Below, in pieces: positions 33,255-42,376 of a stretch of DNA of 64,000 nucleotides. Made by a program: the position numbers and the translations under genes. How positions within the stretch are numbered: the stretch's first letter is position 1; every line of letters begins with the position of its first letter. The notes beneath the pieces were generated by a model. It was not told the DNA's origin. It saw only the letters and a program-made list of their open reading frames with translations, and made no database searches. The stretch lies in NCBI RefSeq assembly GCF_031455095.1, contig NZ_JAVDSB010000008.1:62001-126000 (forward strand), in the 5' to 3' direction. This DNA comes from Paenibacillus_E qinlingensis_A (GTDB lineage Bacteria; Bacillota; Bacilli; Paenibacillales; NBRC-103111).

Positions 33255-34319
33255 TTGGAACCACATTTACATACAGAAATCGCTTCAGATGTTGACCCGC
33301 GTTACTCCAGACAAATTCTCTTCCCCCCTATTGGCATGGAGGGTCAGCGTAAGCTTGGCCAAGGCCGTGTTGCCATTGTTGGTATGGGTGCTCTTGGTAC
33401 TGTTCTAGCTAATCATATGGTACGTGCAGGTGTTGGCTATGTTAGGATCATTGATCGTGATTTTGTTGACAAGAGCAATCTGCAAAGACAAATGCTATAC
33501 GATGAAGAAGATGCTTCCGCGACGGTTCCAAAGTCTATTGCCGCAGCCAAACGTCTGCAGGTAGTGAATTCCGCTGTCGTTATTGATCCGCATGTTTGCG
33601 ATCTTAACGTTACGAATGCCGAACAATTGCTTCATGATGTCGATGTGATTCTCGATGGTACAGATAATTTTGCCGTTCGTTTCCTGCTCAACGATATCAG
33701 CATGAAATTGGGCATTCCATGGATTTATGGCGGTGCCGTCGCCTCCAGAGGTGTCTCACTAACGATAATTCCAGAACAAACGCCATGCTTACGTTGTCTT
33801 TTCCCACAAGCACCAGCTGCAGGTACGACAGATACGTGTGACACAGCCGGAGTCATAGGAGGAATTATCCATGTTGTTGCTTCATTTCAAGCCACTGAGG
33901 CACTCAAACTACTAGTTGGAGCTACAGATCAGCTCAATCTCAGCATGCAGCAATGGGACTTATGGTTCAATCAAAATTCAGCAATTCGGGTATCTGGGGC
34001 TAAGAAGCCGGATTGTCCCGCTTGTGGACTGAAGCAATATGAGTACTTAGATGCCCATATCGAAAGCGATACGATTCAATCCTTATGTGGACGCAACTCG
34101 GTTCAAATTCATCCGGTTATTCCCAGCTCGCAACCATTGGAATATTGGGAGGAGCGCTTGAAACCCCTTGGCCTCGTTGAGAAAAATCGATTTTTGTTGA
34201 AGTTTTACGCTTCTGAAGATATCCAAATTATCCTATTCCCTGGCGGTCGTGTTCTCATTCAGGGGACTGAAGATTTAATTCAGGCCAAAAGTCTTTACAG
34301 TCGTTATATTGGGATGTAG
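33255..34319 (+). CDS. moeB: MoeB/ThiF-family sulfur-carrier adenylyltransferase
   Basis: The 354-residue E1-like protein adenylates the C-terminal Gly of sulfur carriers. It has RYSRQILFPPIG (about 16-27), the nucleotide loop VAIVGMGALGTVLA (about 39-52), DRDFVDKSNLQRQ (about 67-79), the TDTCDTAGVIGG catalytic-Cys region and two zinc pairs CLRC and CPAC. There is no rhodanese domain; an extra C-terminal segment (about 275-354) is of unclear role. TTG start, with GGAG 11 bases upstream. Next to the MoaD-MoaE fusion, it most likely serves Moco synthesis, though it could also activate ThiS. Confidence 0.85.
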   Translation: MEPHLHTEIASDVDPRYSRQILFPPIGMEGQRKLGQGRVAIVGMGALGTVLANHMVRAGVGYVRIIDRDFVDKSNLQRQMLYDEEDASATVPKSIAAAKRLQVVNSAVVIDPHVCDLNVTNAEQLLHDVDVILDGTDNFAVRFLLNDISMKLGIPWIYGGAVASRGVSLTIIPEQTPCLRCLFPQAPAAGTTDTCDTAGVIGGIIHVVASFQATEALKLLVGATDQLNLSMQQWDLWFNQNSAIRVSGAKKPDCPACGLKQYEYLDAHIESDTIQSLCGRNSVQIHPVIPSSQPLEYWEERLKPLGLVEKNRFLLKFYASEDIQIILFPGGRVLIQGTEDLIQAKSLYSRYIGM

Positions 34320-34365
34320 TATAACAATATACCTACCAGATACTAGGACTTGGAGAGGAGCTTCT

Positions 34366-35415
34366 ATGCGCGTACATGTGCTTCAACTAATCGTTGGTGA
34401 CAAATTAATTTCCGATTCCTACAATGCAGTAGGTCTACATCTTCTATCGTCCGGGACGATTCTTGATGCTGGAGACATTTCGATGCTCAATCGCCACAGT
34501 GTGGATTATGTAGATATAGCTCCAAGAACCAGTGAAATTGAGAACGTCGTCGAGGAAACCCCAACCAGACAAGCGAATACGCTACAGGTTACCTCATTTA
34601 ATAACGCAAGTCAGGGCATCAGAGAAATATTTGAAAGTTTACAAGATGGGGGTTCTCTTCGCAATGACGATGTAGAATCCGCTTTCAATCCTCTAATCGA
34701 GAGCATTCAAGACGAGAAAGATGTGGTTTCGTTACTTCTTTCGTTACATAGTCAAGATGACTATACGCTTCAACATAGCGTCCAAGTTGGTATGTTGTCT
34801 TATTATATTGCCAAGTGGATGAATAAATCCGAAAAAGATGCTTTGATTATAGGAAAAGCAGGGTATTTACATGACGTTGGGAAATGTAGAATTCATCCCG
34901 ATATTCTGAATAAACCCGGCAAGCTGACGAAGGAAGAGTTCGAGGAAGTTCAGAAGCATACGATTCATGGTTATGATATCATTCGCAAATCGATAAAGGA
35001 TGAAACCCTCGCTCTCGTTGCCCTACAGCATCATGAGCGTATGGACGGCACTGGCTATCCATTGCGAAAGGTTGGGACGGACATCCATTCTTATTCGCGT
35101 ATTGTCGCAGTTGCTGATGTCTACAGCGCCATGATATCCAGCAGGGTCTATCAACAGCGACGTGATCTCTTGTTTGTATTGAAAGAGCTTCATCGCATGA
35201 GCTTTGGTGAACTGGACCCCAAAATCACGCAAGTTTTCATTCGCAACATGATTCCAAACTTCATTGGCAAAAAAGTGTCTTTGAGCGACGGACGTGAAGG
35301 AACGATCATCATGACGAACCCTACTGATTTCTTCCGACCGCTCATCAACATTGACAATCAGTTCTTAGATTTATCGCAACTTGGGGATGTTGAAATTACC
35401 AAAATTGCGATCTAA
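34366..35415 (+). CDS. HD-GYP domain protein 2
   Basis: The ATG at 34366, behind GGAGAGGAG, gives 349 residues. After an N-terminal segment like that of the HD-GYP protein at 28281-29414, the HD motif YLHDVGKCRIHPD (about 167-179) and canonical HHERMDGTGYPL (about 224-235) are present, then VADVYSAMISSRVYQ. It should hydrolyse cyclic-di-GMP or a related nucleotide. The gene follows moeB by 46 bp and may be co-transcribed, but functional linkage is doubtful. It ends 13 bp from the convergent DUF350 gene. Confidence 0.9.
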   Translation: MRVHVLQLIVGDKLISDSYNAVGLHLLSSGTILDAGDISMLNRHSVDYVDIAPRTSEIENVVEETPTRQANTLQVTSFNNASQGIREIFESLQDGGSLRNDDVESAFNPLIESIQDEKDVVSLLLSLHSQDDYTLQHSVQVGMLSYYIAKWMNKSEKDALIIGKAGYLHDVGKCRIHPDILNKPGKLTKEEFEEVQKHTIHGYDIIRKSIKDETLALVALQHHERMDGTGYPLRKVGTDIHSYSRIVAVADVYSAMISSRVYQQRRDLLFVLKELHRMSFGELDPKITQVFIRNMIPNFIGKKVSLSDGREGTIIMTNPTDFFRPLINIDNQFLDLSQLGDVEITKIAI

Positions 35416-35427
35416 GACTTCCGTCAT

Positions 35428-35817
35428 TTAAATAATTAAACTGCTTACCGAAATTGCAATACCAATATACACAGAAGCAAGCAGGGTACCAACAGCTACG
35501 TTACCTTGCTTTAACTGGTCTGAGAGCTTCAAGCCAGGGGTTAACCAATCGAAAACCCAATAGGAAGCAATTAAACATACATAACCAACCGCAAACCACA
35601 AGCTCATATGCCAAATGGAGGAGTTCGTATAGGCAGCTATGCCCAAAATAATAGCAGTGGCCACGAACTTACCTCCCATGGTAATCCCTACAGCCATATT
35701 GCCGTTGTTTACTTCTTCCATATCCCGATAAGGTGTCATTAAACTAAAAATGTACATACCTGCAAACTGTAATAGGACAATGACAAATAAACTAATAATA
35801 AGATCCACTACGATCAC
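35428..35817 (-). CDS. DUF350-family membrane protein
   Basis: I choose GTG at 35817, which overlaps the upstream stop as GTGA and follows GGGGGTGG; a GTG nine bases earlier is also possible. The 129-residue protein has four helices arranged as a tandem repeat of two: each half contains a GNxAVGxxxGG/LAS motif (NNGNMAVGITMGGKFVA and KQGNVAVGTLLASVYIG), the DUF350 signature seen in E. coli YjfL. Function is unknown. It is the last gene of a five-gene cluster with a glutathionylspermidine-synthase-like ligase, an association also found in E. coli (yjfL-yjfC). Confidence 0.85.
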   Translation of the reverse strand: MIVVDLIISLFVIVLLQFAGMYIFSLMTPYRDMEEVNNGNMAVGITMGGKFVATAIILGIAAYTNSSIWHMSLWFAVGYVCLIASYWVFDWLTPGLKLSDQLKQGNVAVGTLLASVYIGIAISVSSLII

Positions 35818-36470
35818 TCTGCCCACCCCCGAAATTTAGCCATGGATTGATCAAAATTTGTATAATCATGTACTTCTTCTAGAACCACGCTAACTTCTTT
35901 TTTATCTTTAAAAGTTGTATACCGATCTTCTGGAATCGGCTGTTTAACCTTCTGTCCCGTTGGCAGTTCCACCACAGCAAAGTACCTAAATTTGCTATCC
36001 AGCTCTGTTTTATAAACCCCAACCAAACTTACATCCGTTTTTATCTCTACTTTCAACTCCGCCAAATCTTTATCTGCCTCTTCTTTTGTTTTAAAAGACT
36101 TTAGAGGCTTCCATTGTGATAAAGTAACCTCATTCTTCCCCTGACTATCTGCTTTCATCGATGCTTGCATAAAACTCAACACCCAAATGGTATCCCCAGT
36201 TGCGAAATTCTGGTCGTTAGAAATCCGTTCATTGTTCGGCAGCAACACCATATCACCATCAATTAGATCACCAACCTTGACTTGCTGGACCTGGTAGTCC
36301 CAAGGTACTTCACCATTGTTTGTATTGTTTGTATTGTTTGTTCCATTGCTGGAGTTTGATACTTGATTAACTGATGTAGATTGGCTAAAAACAGATGGCT
36401 TTTTATCAAATGCCGTGCTGATGATCCAGATGATCACAATAATGCCGATAAATCCTACTGCCAATAACAT
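35814..36470 (-). CDS. Single-pass membrane protein of the DUF350/ligase cluster
   Basis: From the ATG at 36470 (AAGGAAG five bases upstream) the protein has 218 residues: one N-terminal helix (about 2-20), a low-complexity linker rich in N, T and S (about 30-55), then a soluble extracytoplasmic domain (about 58-215) with repeated charged beta-rich sequence. I recognise no family. It lies 14 bp after the ligase gene and overlaps the DUF350 gene by 4 bp, so it belongs to the same operon. Longer frames would overlap the ligase gene end. Confidence 0.65.
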   Translation of the reverse strand: MLLAVGFIGIIVIIWIISTAFDKKPSVFSQSTSVNQVSNSSNGTNNTNNTNNGEVPWDYQVQQVKVGDLIDGDMVLLPNNERISNDQNFATGDTIWVLSFMQASMKADSQGKNEVTLSQWKPLKSFKTKEEADKDLAELKVEIKTDVSLVGVYKTELDSKFRYFAVVELPTGQKVKQPIPEDRYTTFKDKKEVSVVLEEVHDYTNFDQSMAKFRGWAE

Positions 36471-36484
36471 AAATCTTCCTTGTT

Positions 36485-37681
36485 TCAAGGCGCTTTCACT
36501 CCAATCGCCACAAATTGACTTGCATTTCCTGTTATAATCCCGCCAGCCCTGCCGAGAAGCCCGCATGGCGTACCATTTAATACAAATAAACCGGTCAATA
36601 GATACCCATGGCCATGCTGGAAGGATAGCCGCGGCAAATCAGCCCGTTGTTGATACACACGTTTAAAAAACACACTGGTGTCAAAGCCTGCCTCATCCTT
36701 GAACTCCAGCTTACCATGCTCATTATATAGCTCGACAGAGCCGCCTTCGCGACCAAACATCGATTTGGACACATAATGACCTTCAAGAACCGGCTCCATG
36801 TACGTGGGCAGCATGTAGGTCTTTATAATTGCGTGCTCCTCTAGGGTAAATAAGTCCGAATGATTTGAATGGAGATCCCAGATAATCGCCTGTAAGCCTT
36901 TGGATTGCAAAATCACGGCATGCAAGGGATTAAACAAATGTACGAATTGTTCTTCAATCGCATACGACAGCGCTTCTCCGCCATCGTCTACCCCCATCCA
37001 TTCCTTCGGATATAAGGCAAACATACGCTGAATGATTTGATCCGTACCCACCTTGACGACACCTTCATCAATCCATAGATCCAAACAATCCACGCACGTC
37101 ATCTTTCTTTCGCTGTGTGCGACAAGTGCATCGATCGTGCCGGTGTCTTCTGCATGTTTGCCGTAAGCGATACACGCTGCGTAATCAGGCGCTTCAATTT
37201 CCCATGCCGCTCTAACAAGCTCTTTCATCTGCAGGTTTGGTGATTCTAAACCATATTGCTCGCAGAGCCAAGGAGTCGCAATAGCTGCTTCGACATAGCC
37301 TGTAGGTGTATCTGCGTTTAGTTCCAAAAGTTTGATGTTGCCTGCCTGATTAACGGTGAAATCAAATCTGGCATAACGGCTTATGACGCCTTCATCGTTC
37401 ATCTCAAGTCGATCTAAGCCATCCCATAGTACTTCCGGGATCGATAAGCTTGCATATAGCTCCCTATTCCCGTGAACGAAACGAGCCGCTTTATCAAACA
37501 CCTTCCACAGCCCTGCTGCTGCGTTAATAAGCTCCTGGTACACTTCGTTCGGCATACTAACAAGTTGATCAATCCAGTAGTTTTCATCTTCCAAATTGGC
37601 CCACGTGAACCCTAGTTCAGCTAATTGCTGAACACGTGAATCTCGGTCGGGGGCAGCTGTTCCGATAACTTCAAACGCCAT
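36485..37681 (-). CDS. Glutathionylspermidine-synthase-like ATP-grasp ligase
   Basis: The ATG at 37681, six bases after GGGGGG, gives 398 residues. It matches the preATP-grasp/ATP-grasp family that contains the synthetase half of E. coli Gsp and the stand-alone YgiC and YjfC: FDFTVNQAGNIKLLELNADTPTG (first part diagnostic, about 110-132), VDDGGEALSY and the SKSMFGREGGSVELYN loop (about 315-330). Such enzymes join a peptide carboxylate to a polyamine amine. Firmicutes of this type do not normally make glutathione, so another substrate is likely. It forms an operon with the genes on both sides. Confidence 0.85.
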   Translation of the reverse strand: MAFEVIGTAAPDRDSRVQQLAELGFTWANLEDENYWIDQLVSMPNEVYQELINAAAGLWKVFDKAARFVHGNRELYASLSIPEVLWDGLDRLEMNDEGVISRYARFDFTVNQAGNIKLLELNADTPTGYVEAAIATPWLCEQYGLESPNLQMKELVRAAWEIEAPDYAACIAYGKHAEDTGTIDALVAHSERKMTCVDCLDLWIDEGVVKVGTDQIIQRMFALYPKEWMGVDDGGEALSYAIEEQFVHLFNPLHAVILQSKGLQAIIWDLHSNHSDLFTLEEHAIIKTYMLPTYMEPVLEGHYVSKSMFGREGGSVELYNEHGKLEFKDEAGFDTSVFFKRVYQQRADLPRLSFQHGHGYLLTGLFVLNGTPCGLLGRAGGIITGNASQFVAIGVKAP

Positions 37682-37685
37682 GCGA

Positions 37686-38351
37686 TTACCCCCCTGAGCT
37701 TGAGCTGGAGGAGGAACTAAAACCACTTGATTTGCCGCCTATGCTGCCCGAAGAGGTTGAAGTCGACTTGGAACCGCTGGATGAAGTGCTACCGCTCGAG
37801 CTTGAACTGCCAACAGAAGAACTGGACGTGCCCGATTTGGCTGGCGTTGACGCCTTATTCGTCGTAAAGGTTCCGCTTCCGCTTGAGGTCGTCGGTGTCT
37901 TCGTGGTCGAACGATTCGTAAACGAGCTTGGCTGATAGGTTTTATTCACATAAGGTGTATTTGAACGATAATAATATGAGCGGTGCTTACTCCCCCAATT
38001 GCTAGATGAATAAGGACTTACCGTATTGAAAATGAGATGATACAGCAATAAATCATCCCAGCCGAAACCACCGCCTGACACTTGATTCACAATAATAGGT
38101 GCCGTGCTCCCCCCTGCACTCGGAGTAGGGGATGGTGAGGGTGAAGCTACGCTCTTATCCGGCGGGATAGGTAGGCTCCAATCGACCTGCGGATCATAAT
38201 AAGCTTTGACATCCTCATTTGACCATTCCACTAATTTGGCTGAACCTGCATTCGGACTTGGCGTCTCCGCAGCCTGAGCAGCGCCTAGCATCATTTGCCC
38301 CAACAGAATCAGACTAAGCGAAGCCGATAGTACTTTAAGCGGTCTCTTCAC
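37686..38351 (-). CDS. Exported Ser-rich protein of the ligase cluster
   Basis: The 221-residue protein has a signal peptide (about 1-27, cleavage near AQAAE), a Pro/Ser linker, a short folded-looking centre with GGGFGWDDLLLYHLIFN (about 93-109), a Tyr/Arg/Asn-rich part and a long Ser/Thr/Gly-rich tail (about 140-221) ending SSSGG. The general plan resembles E. coli YgiB/YjfM (DUF1190), which also pair with YgiC/YjfC-type ligases; I infer analogy, not proven homology. It overlaps the small upstream gene by 4 bp and the next start lies 5 bp downstream. Confidence 0.7.
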   Translation of the reverse strand: MKRPLKVLSASLSLILLGQMMLGAAQAAETPSPNAGSAKLVEWSNEDVKAYYDPQVDWSLPIPPDKSVASPSPSPTPSAGGSTAPIIVNQVSGGGFGWDDLLLYHLIFNTVSPYSSSNWGSKHRSYYYRSNTPYVNKTYQPSSFTNRSTTKTPTTSSGSGTFTTNKASTPAKSGTSSSSVGSSSSSGSTSSSGSKSTSTSSGSIGGKSSGFSSSSSSSSGG

Positions 38352-38569
38352 TCCTTGCTCCCTCCCCCTTCTGAGCTGGCAGCTACGAGAAGCAATTCAA
38401 ACACGTTGAGATCTAAATTCAATCGCCCCTCAATCATTTCGTATTCCTTCCCACCAACGAGGATAAAGTTAGCCACATTTAAGGCTTGAATCAGCTTATC
38501 ATCCCATGTTCGTTCGCCAAGTCGGAGCAGTTGCCCCTCGAGCAATTTTTCATAAAGTACAATTGTCAT
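38348..38569 (-). CDS. Small protein heading the ligase cluster
   Basis: The ATG at 38569, ten bases after GGAGGAGG, gives 73 residues. The protein is soluble, slightly acidic and has the regular look of a small beta/alpha protein (TIVLYEKLLEGQLLRLGERT, then FILVGGKEYEMIEGRLNLD). No family is recognised. Because it overlaps the signal-peptide gene by 4 bp, it is probably the first gene of the five-gene operon. A longer frame starting at 38617 has poorer context. Confidence 0.6.
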   Translation of the reverse strand: MTIVLYEKLLEGQLLRLGERTWDDKLIQALNVANFILVGGKEYEMIEGRLNLDLNVFELLLVAASSEGGGSKE

Positions 38570-38650
38570 CCAGTCATGCCTCCTCCACAAAAAAACTTCA
38601 TACACAATTAAACGCATAAGGCATTCATTTGTTTCAAAATTAACAAAAAT

Positions 38651-38677
38651 AAAGGCCTATCCATGGGATAGACCTTT
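38651..38677 (-). terminator. Terminator of the NlpC/P60 gene
   Basis: AAAGGCCTATCC, loop ATG, GGATAGACCTTT with one mismatch, then T5 on the minus strand. Confidence 0.8.
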
Positions 38678-38690
38678 ACCACTACTACCA

Positions 38691-39812
38691 TTAATAGGCA
38701 ATACGTTTTGCTTTTAGAAATGTTTTTTTCCAATACGCTTTATTAATATTCGTAATTTGCACGCCATTTTTAGGCTCTGGCGAAGCATGAAGCATCTTCA
38801 TATTGCCAATGTAAATGCCTACGTGGCCAACTGTTCTATTGGATTTGAAGCGCCCTGGCACATAAAAAAACATCAAATCCCCTTTACGCAAGGACTTGCG
38901 TGAGATCAAGTTGCCTTTAGCACCTTGTTGACGTGCCACGCGTGGCAGCCTGACATTATATTTGCCAAAAATATATTGGGTAAAGGTGGAACAATCAAAA
39001 CGCCCCGTTTTGGGATAAGATCCCGTCCCAAATTTATATTTTACACCTAAATAGTTCTTCCCTTTATTGATCAGGGCATTGATATCGATATTTTTCAGAA
39101 CAGGCATGACCTCACCTGGATTACTAGCCGACCAAGCTTGTAACACTTGTAAATCTGCATTTGTTTGATTTGGAATCCATGCGGGATTGGCCTCAGCCTC
39201 ATCCCCTTTGAATGGATCGGTCGGATCATCACCGAAATTTAGCTCCGGCGAGTTGTCATTCGCGCTAGCAGGATCATCTTCATGCTCAATAATTGCAATA
39301 GGTGAAGCGTGAATAACGACCTCATTCGTCTTAACTTCATAAGACATATCATCTTGAAACAGATCAGCTAAATCTGAAACAGGCAAATAAGCTGTGGTCC
39401 CTTCTTTCACAACAGGCTGGCTAAGTTGAATATCTGTCCCGTCCTTAACGGCCTTATTCGAGTTCATAATCAATTCGAAATTAGCATCATTATCACCTAT
39501 AATCAGCCTACCTTGGTTATCTTCCCATTCCGATTGAAAGTTCAATGTTTTGATAAGGTCTTGCGCAGATACGTAGTTTACGCTCCCGATTTGTTTCATG
39601 GGGAGAATCGCATCGTTACTTGCAAGTCCAATAACATTATTACCCGCTTGAGATAAACTCTTTGTAATCGAATTACCTGTTCCAGTTACAGATGGACTTT
39701 GCGATGGTGATACAATCTGGGGACGCCCAGTATCCTTCCCACAAGCTGCTGTCGAAATCGCCAGCATGACGACCATACTCCCTATGGCTGGTGTCTTTAG
39801 CTTACTCCACAT
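38691..39812 (-). CDS. NlpC/P60 cell-wall hydrolase lipoprotein with copper-amine-oxidase-like domain
   Basis: The 373-residue protein has a lipoprotein signal (AISTAAC, C24), a copper amine oxidase N-terminal-like domain (about 60-170, with PMKQIGSVNYVSAQDL and TAYLPVSDLADLF), an acidic linker (about 175-230) and a C-terminal NlpC/P60 peptidase. Catalytic residues are C274 in RFDCSTF, H330 in GHVGIYIGN and H342 in LHASP. It should cleave peptidoglycan stem peptides (gamma-D-Glu-diamino acid bond) while tethered to the membrane. The domain pairing is common in Paenibacillus. The gene is monocistronic. Confidence 0.9.
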   Translation of the reverse strand: MWSKLKTPAIGSMVVMLAISTAACGKDTGRPQIVSPSQSPSVTGTGNSITKSLSQAGNNVIGLASNDAILPMKQIGSVNYVSAQDLIKTLNFQSEWEDNQGRLIIGDNDANFELIMNSNKAVKDGTDIQLSQPVVKEGTTAYLPVSDLADLFQDDMSYEVKTNEVVIHASPIAIIEHEDDPASANDNSPELNFGDDPTDPFKGDEAEANPAWIPNQTNADLQVLQAWSASNPGEVMPVLKNIDINALINKGKNYLGVKYKFGTGSYPKTGRFDCSTFTQYIFGKYNVRLPRVARQQGAKGNLISRKSLRKGDLMFFYVPGRFKSNRTVGHVGIYIGNMKMLHASPEPKNGVQITNINKAYWKKTFLKAKRIAY

Positions 39813-40001
39813 GAATTTCTCTCTCCTTCAGGGACACATTTCTTATCCTTTATAGAGTGAGACAAGTGGCAGACAAATATGCAATTCCTTCGTTCAATCT
39901 GAGTTGGCTTATGTTGGAAGGAGGCCTTCACATAGAAAAAGGGATGCACCGTATATTTGTAGAATGTACACATATATTTGTTCAAGGAGGAGTGATGATT
40001 A

Positions 40002-40427
40002 ATGGGTATTTTCAGTGGATTACTTGGAAATTTATCAGAAGTTTCGGTTGAGGATCTCACCAAGCAATATGGCGCTTATTTGATGCCGAATGAAGTCATA
40101 TCTACAGGCTTTAAGTTAGTTCGGGATTCATTCGTAATCACCGATGAGCGCATCATTTTAATTGATCACCAAGGGGTTACAGGCAAGAAGACCAAAGTTT
40201 CCACCATCGATCTGGATGCCATTTACGAAGTATCCATGGAATCTGGCGGCACAGGATTCGATGATAGCGAGTTAATCATCCACTACATAACGTCTCCCTA
40301 TTACAAAGCGAATAACATAACAACGGCTGCATACCGCTTTGAATTCAAGAAAAAATTCAATATCCAATCACTGTACGTGGCTCTCCAGTCAGCCGCGACA
40401 CAAAATCGGAAGCGGATTAATGGGTAA
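40002..40427 (+). CDS. Bacterial PH-domain protein
   Basis: The 141-residue protein matches bacterial pleckstrin-homology domain proteins (YvbH-like): GIFSGLLGNLSEVSVEDL at the start, LMPNEVISTGFKLVRDSFVITDERIILID (beta strands, about 27-55) and a C-terminal helix (about 118-140). Members form oligomeric rings, but the role is unknown. GGAGGAG lies about 12 bases before the ATG. It is convergent with the suf operon. Confidence 0.8.
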   Translation: MGIFSGLLGNLSEVSVEDLTKQYGAYLMPNEVISTGFKLVRDSFVITDERIILIDHQGVTGKKTKVSTIDLDAIYEVSMESGGTGFDDSELIIHYITSPYYKANNITTAAYRFEFKKKFNIQSLYVALQSAATQNRKRING

Positions 40428-40429
40428 AT

Positions 40430-40466
40430 AAAAAGCGTGCCAGAGAAGTTCTCTGGCACGCTTTTT
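40430..40466. terminator. Bidirectional terminator between PH gene and suf operon
   Basis: AAAAAGCGTGCCAGAG pairs with CTCTGGCACGCTTTTT around AAGTT. It serves both the plus-strand PH gene and the minus-strand sufB end. Confidence 0.95.
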
Positions 40467-40481
40467 GACTTATAAAGAGGA

Positions 40482-41879
40482 TTAACCGATGGACCCTTCC
40501 ATCTCGAACTTGATGAGACGGTTCATTTCTACGGCATATTCCATTGGAAGTTCTTTGGTGAACGGTTCGATGAAGCCCATAACGATCATTTGCGTCGCTT
40601 CTGCTTCGGTAAGACCACGGCTCATGAGGTAGAACAATTGATCCTCAGATACCTTGGATACTGTCGCTTCATGCTCTAGCGTAATGTTATCGTTCAAGAT
40701 TTCATTGTATGGAATTGTATCCGAAGTAGATTCGTTATCCAAGATCAACGTATCGCATTTGATGTTAGCTTTGGAGCCTTGGGAGTTGCGTCCGAAGGAA
40801 GCCAAACCACGGTACGTTACTTTACCACCATGCTTGGAAATCGATTTGGATACGATTGTGGACGTTGTATCTGGAGCCAAATGCGTCATTTTCGCGCCCG
40901 CATCTTGATGTTGACCTTTGCCCGCAACAGCGATGGAAAGAACCATCCCTTTAGCGCCGCGGCCTTTAAGTACAACTGCTGGGTACTTCATTGTCAGCTT
41001 GGAACCGATGTTACCATCAACCCACTCCATCGTAGCTCCTTCTTCTGCAACCGCACGTTTCGTAACGAGGTTGTAGATGTTAGGTGCCCAGTTTTGGATC
41101 GTTGTGTAACGAGCACGAGAGTTCTTCAAACATACGATCTCAACAACCGCACTATGAAGGGAGTTCGTGCTGTAGATTGGAGCTGTACAGCCCTCTACGT
41201 AGTGTACGAAGCTATCTTCGTCAGTGATGATCAATGTACGCTCGAATTGACCCATGTTCTCGGAGTTAATACGGAAGTAAGCCTGCAAAGGCACTTCACA
41301 TTTAACGCCTTTTGGTACGTAGATGAAAGATCCACCCGACCAAACCGCGCTGTTTAATGCAGCAAATTTGTTGTCAGCTGGTGGAATGATCGTTCCGAAA
41401 TATTGTCTGAACAATTCTGGGTATTCACGAAGAGCTGTGTCTGTATCTGTGAAGATAACACCTTGATCTTCGAGCTCTTTTTGCATGCTGTGGTAAACAA
41501 CCTCTGACTCATACTGAGCAGATACACCAGCAAGGAACTTTTGCTCTGCTTCAGGGATACCAAGTTTGTCGAATGTTTCTTTAATTTCTGTAGGAACTTC
41601 TTCCCACGTTTTACCTTGCTTTTCGGATGGACGAACATAGTACTGGATATCATCAAAATCCAGATCATCCATGTTCCCGCCCCAACGCGGCATCGGCATT
41701 TTGAAGAATTGCTCAAGTGATTTCAGACGGAACTCCAACATCCATTCTGGTTCGCCTTTAATTCTTGAGATTTCTTCAACGATTTCACGAGTCAAACCTT
41801 TACCGGATTGGAAAATGGATTTGTGCTCGTCTCTAAAACCATATTTGTAATCCTCTAAATCTGGCATTTGTTTAGCCAT
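40482..41879 (-). CDS. sufB: Fe-S cluster assembly scaffold SufB
   Basis: The 465-residue protein is the last gene of sufCDSUB. It has the SufB core with beta-helix sequence, NSRARYTTIQNWAPNIYNLVTKRA (centre of the family signature) and GRNSQGSKANIKCDTLILDN, including the conserved Cys in IKCDTLIL thought to receive sulfur. C-terminal sequence GFIEPFTKELPMEYAVEMNRLI is typical. SufB forms the SufBC2D scaffold with SufC and SufD. GGAGG precedes the ATG, 62 bp after sufU. Confidence 0.97.
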   Translation of the reverse strand: MAKQMPDLEDYKYGFRDEHKSIFQSGKGLTREIVEEISRIKGEPEWMLEFRLKSLEQFFKMPMPRWGGNMDDLDFDDIQYYVRPSEKQGKTWEEVPTEIKETFDKLGIPEAEQKFLAGVSAQYESEVVYHSMQKELEDQGVIFTDTDTALREYPELFRQYFGTIIPPADNKFAALNSAVWSGGSFIYVPKGVKCEVPLQAYFRINSENMGQFERTLIITDEDSFVHYVEGCTAPIYSTNSLHSAVVEIVCLKNSRARYTTIQNWAPNIYNLVTKRAVAEEGATMEWVDGNIGSKLTMKYPAVVLKGRGAKGMVLSIAVAGKGQHQDAGAKMTHLAPDTTSTIVSKSISKHGGKVTYRGLASFGRNSQGSKANIKCDTLILDNESTSDTIPYNEILNDNITLEHEATVSKVSEDQLFYLMSRGLTEAEATQMIVMGFIEPFTKELPMEYAVEMNRLIKFEMEGSIG

Positions 41880-41941
41880 GGTTGATTCCTCCTTAACGTT
41901 CTCTTACTTACATATAGTTAACCTATTCCATCGCAAATGCG

Positions 41942-42376
41942 TTAGTTATCGGTCTTATGAGTATGTTCAATCCCTTTGCGAAGAGCGTTCCACGCAAGAG
42001 TTGCACATTTAATCCTCGCTGGGAATTTATTAACGCCCGACAGGGCCTCAATGTCTTCATATTCAAAATCTACGGATTCGCCCTTCATGAGGCCTGAGAA
42101 ATCATCAGCCATCTTCAGTGCTTCTTCGACTGTTTTACCTTTGACAGCATCCGTCATCATGGAAGCAGAGGATAAACTAATCGAGCAGCCTTCACCTGTG
42201 AATTTCGCCATTTTCACGATTCCTTCTTCAACTTGCATCTGTAAGGAGATTTTGTCCCCACAGGTCGGGTTGTTAAGATCAATCGTGACGGACTCGCCGG
42301 ACTCAAATTTTCCACGGTTGCGAGGAGTTTTATAGTGATCCATAATTACTCTACGGTATAAATCATCCAATTGCAT
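41942..42376 (-). CDS. sufU: Sulfur acceptor SufU
   Basis: The 144-residue protein has the zinc/cysteine ligands of Gram-positive SufU in NPTCGDK (about 37-43), FTGEGCSISLSSASMM (about 60-75) and RIKCATLAWNAL (about 125-136). SufU is the zinc-dependent sulfurtransferase partner that takes persulfide from SufS. It overlaps sufS by 14 bp. Confidence 0.97.
   Translation of the reverse strand: MQLDDLYRRVIMDHYKTPRNRGKFESGESVTIDLNNPTCGDKISLQMQVEEGIVKMAKFTGEGCSISLSSASMMTDAVKGKTVEEALKMADDFSGLMKGESVDFEYEDIEALSGVNKFPARIKCATLAWNALRKGIEHTHKTDN

Noticed and set aside
37732..37935. Plus-strand acidic frame (E/L/V/P-rich)
   Set aside because: It is the antisense of the Ser-rich tail of the exported protein gene; its composition follows from reading Ser/Thr codons backwards.
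40779..41357. 192-codon plus-strand frame antisense to sufB
   Set aside because: sufB is clear on the other strand; the antisense protein has no family features.
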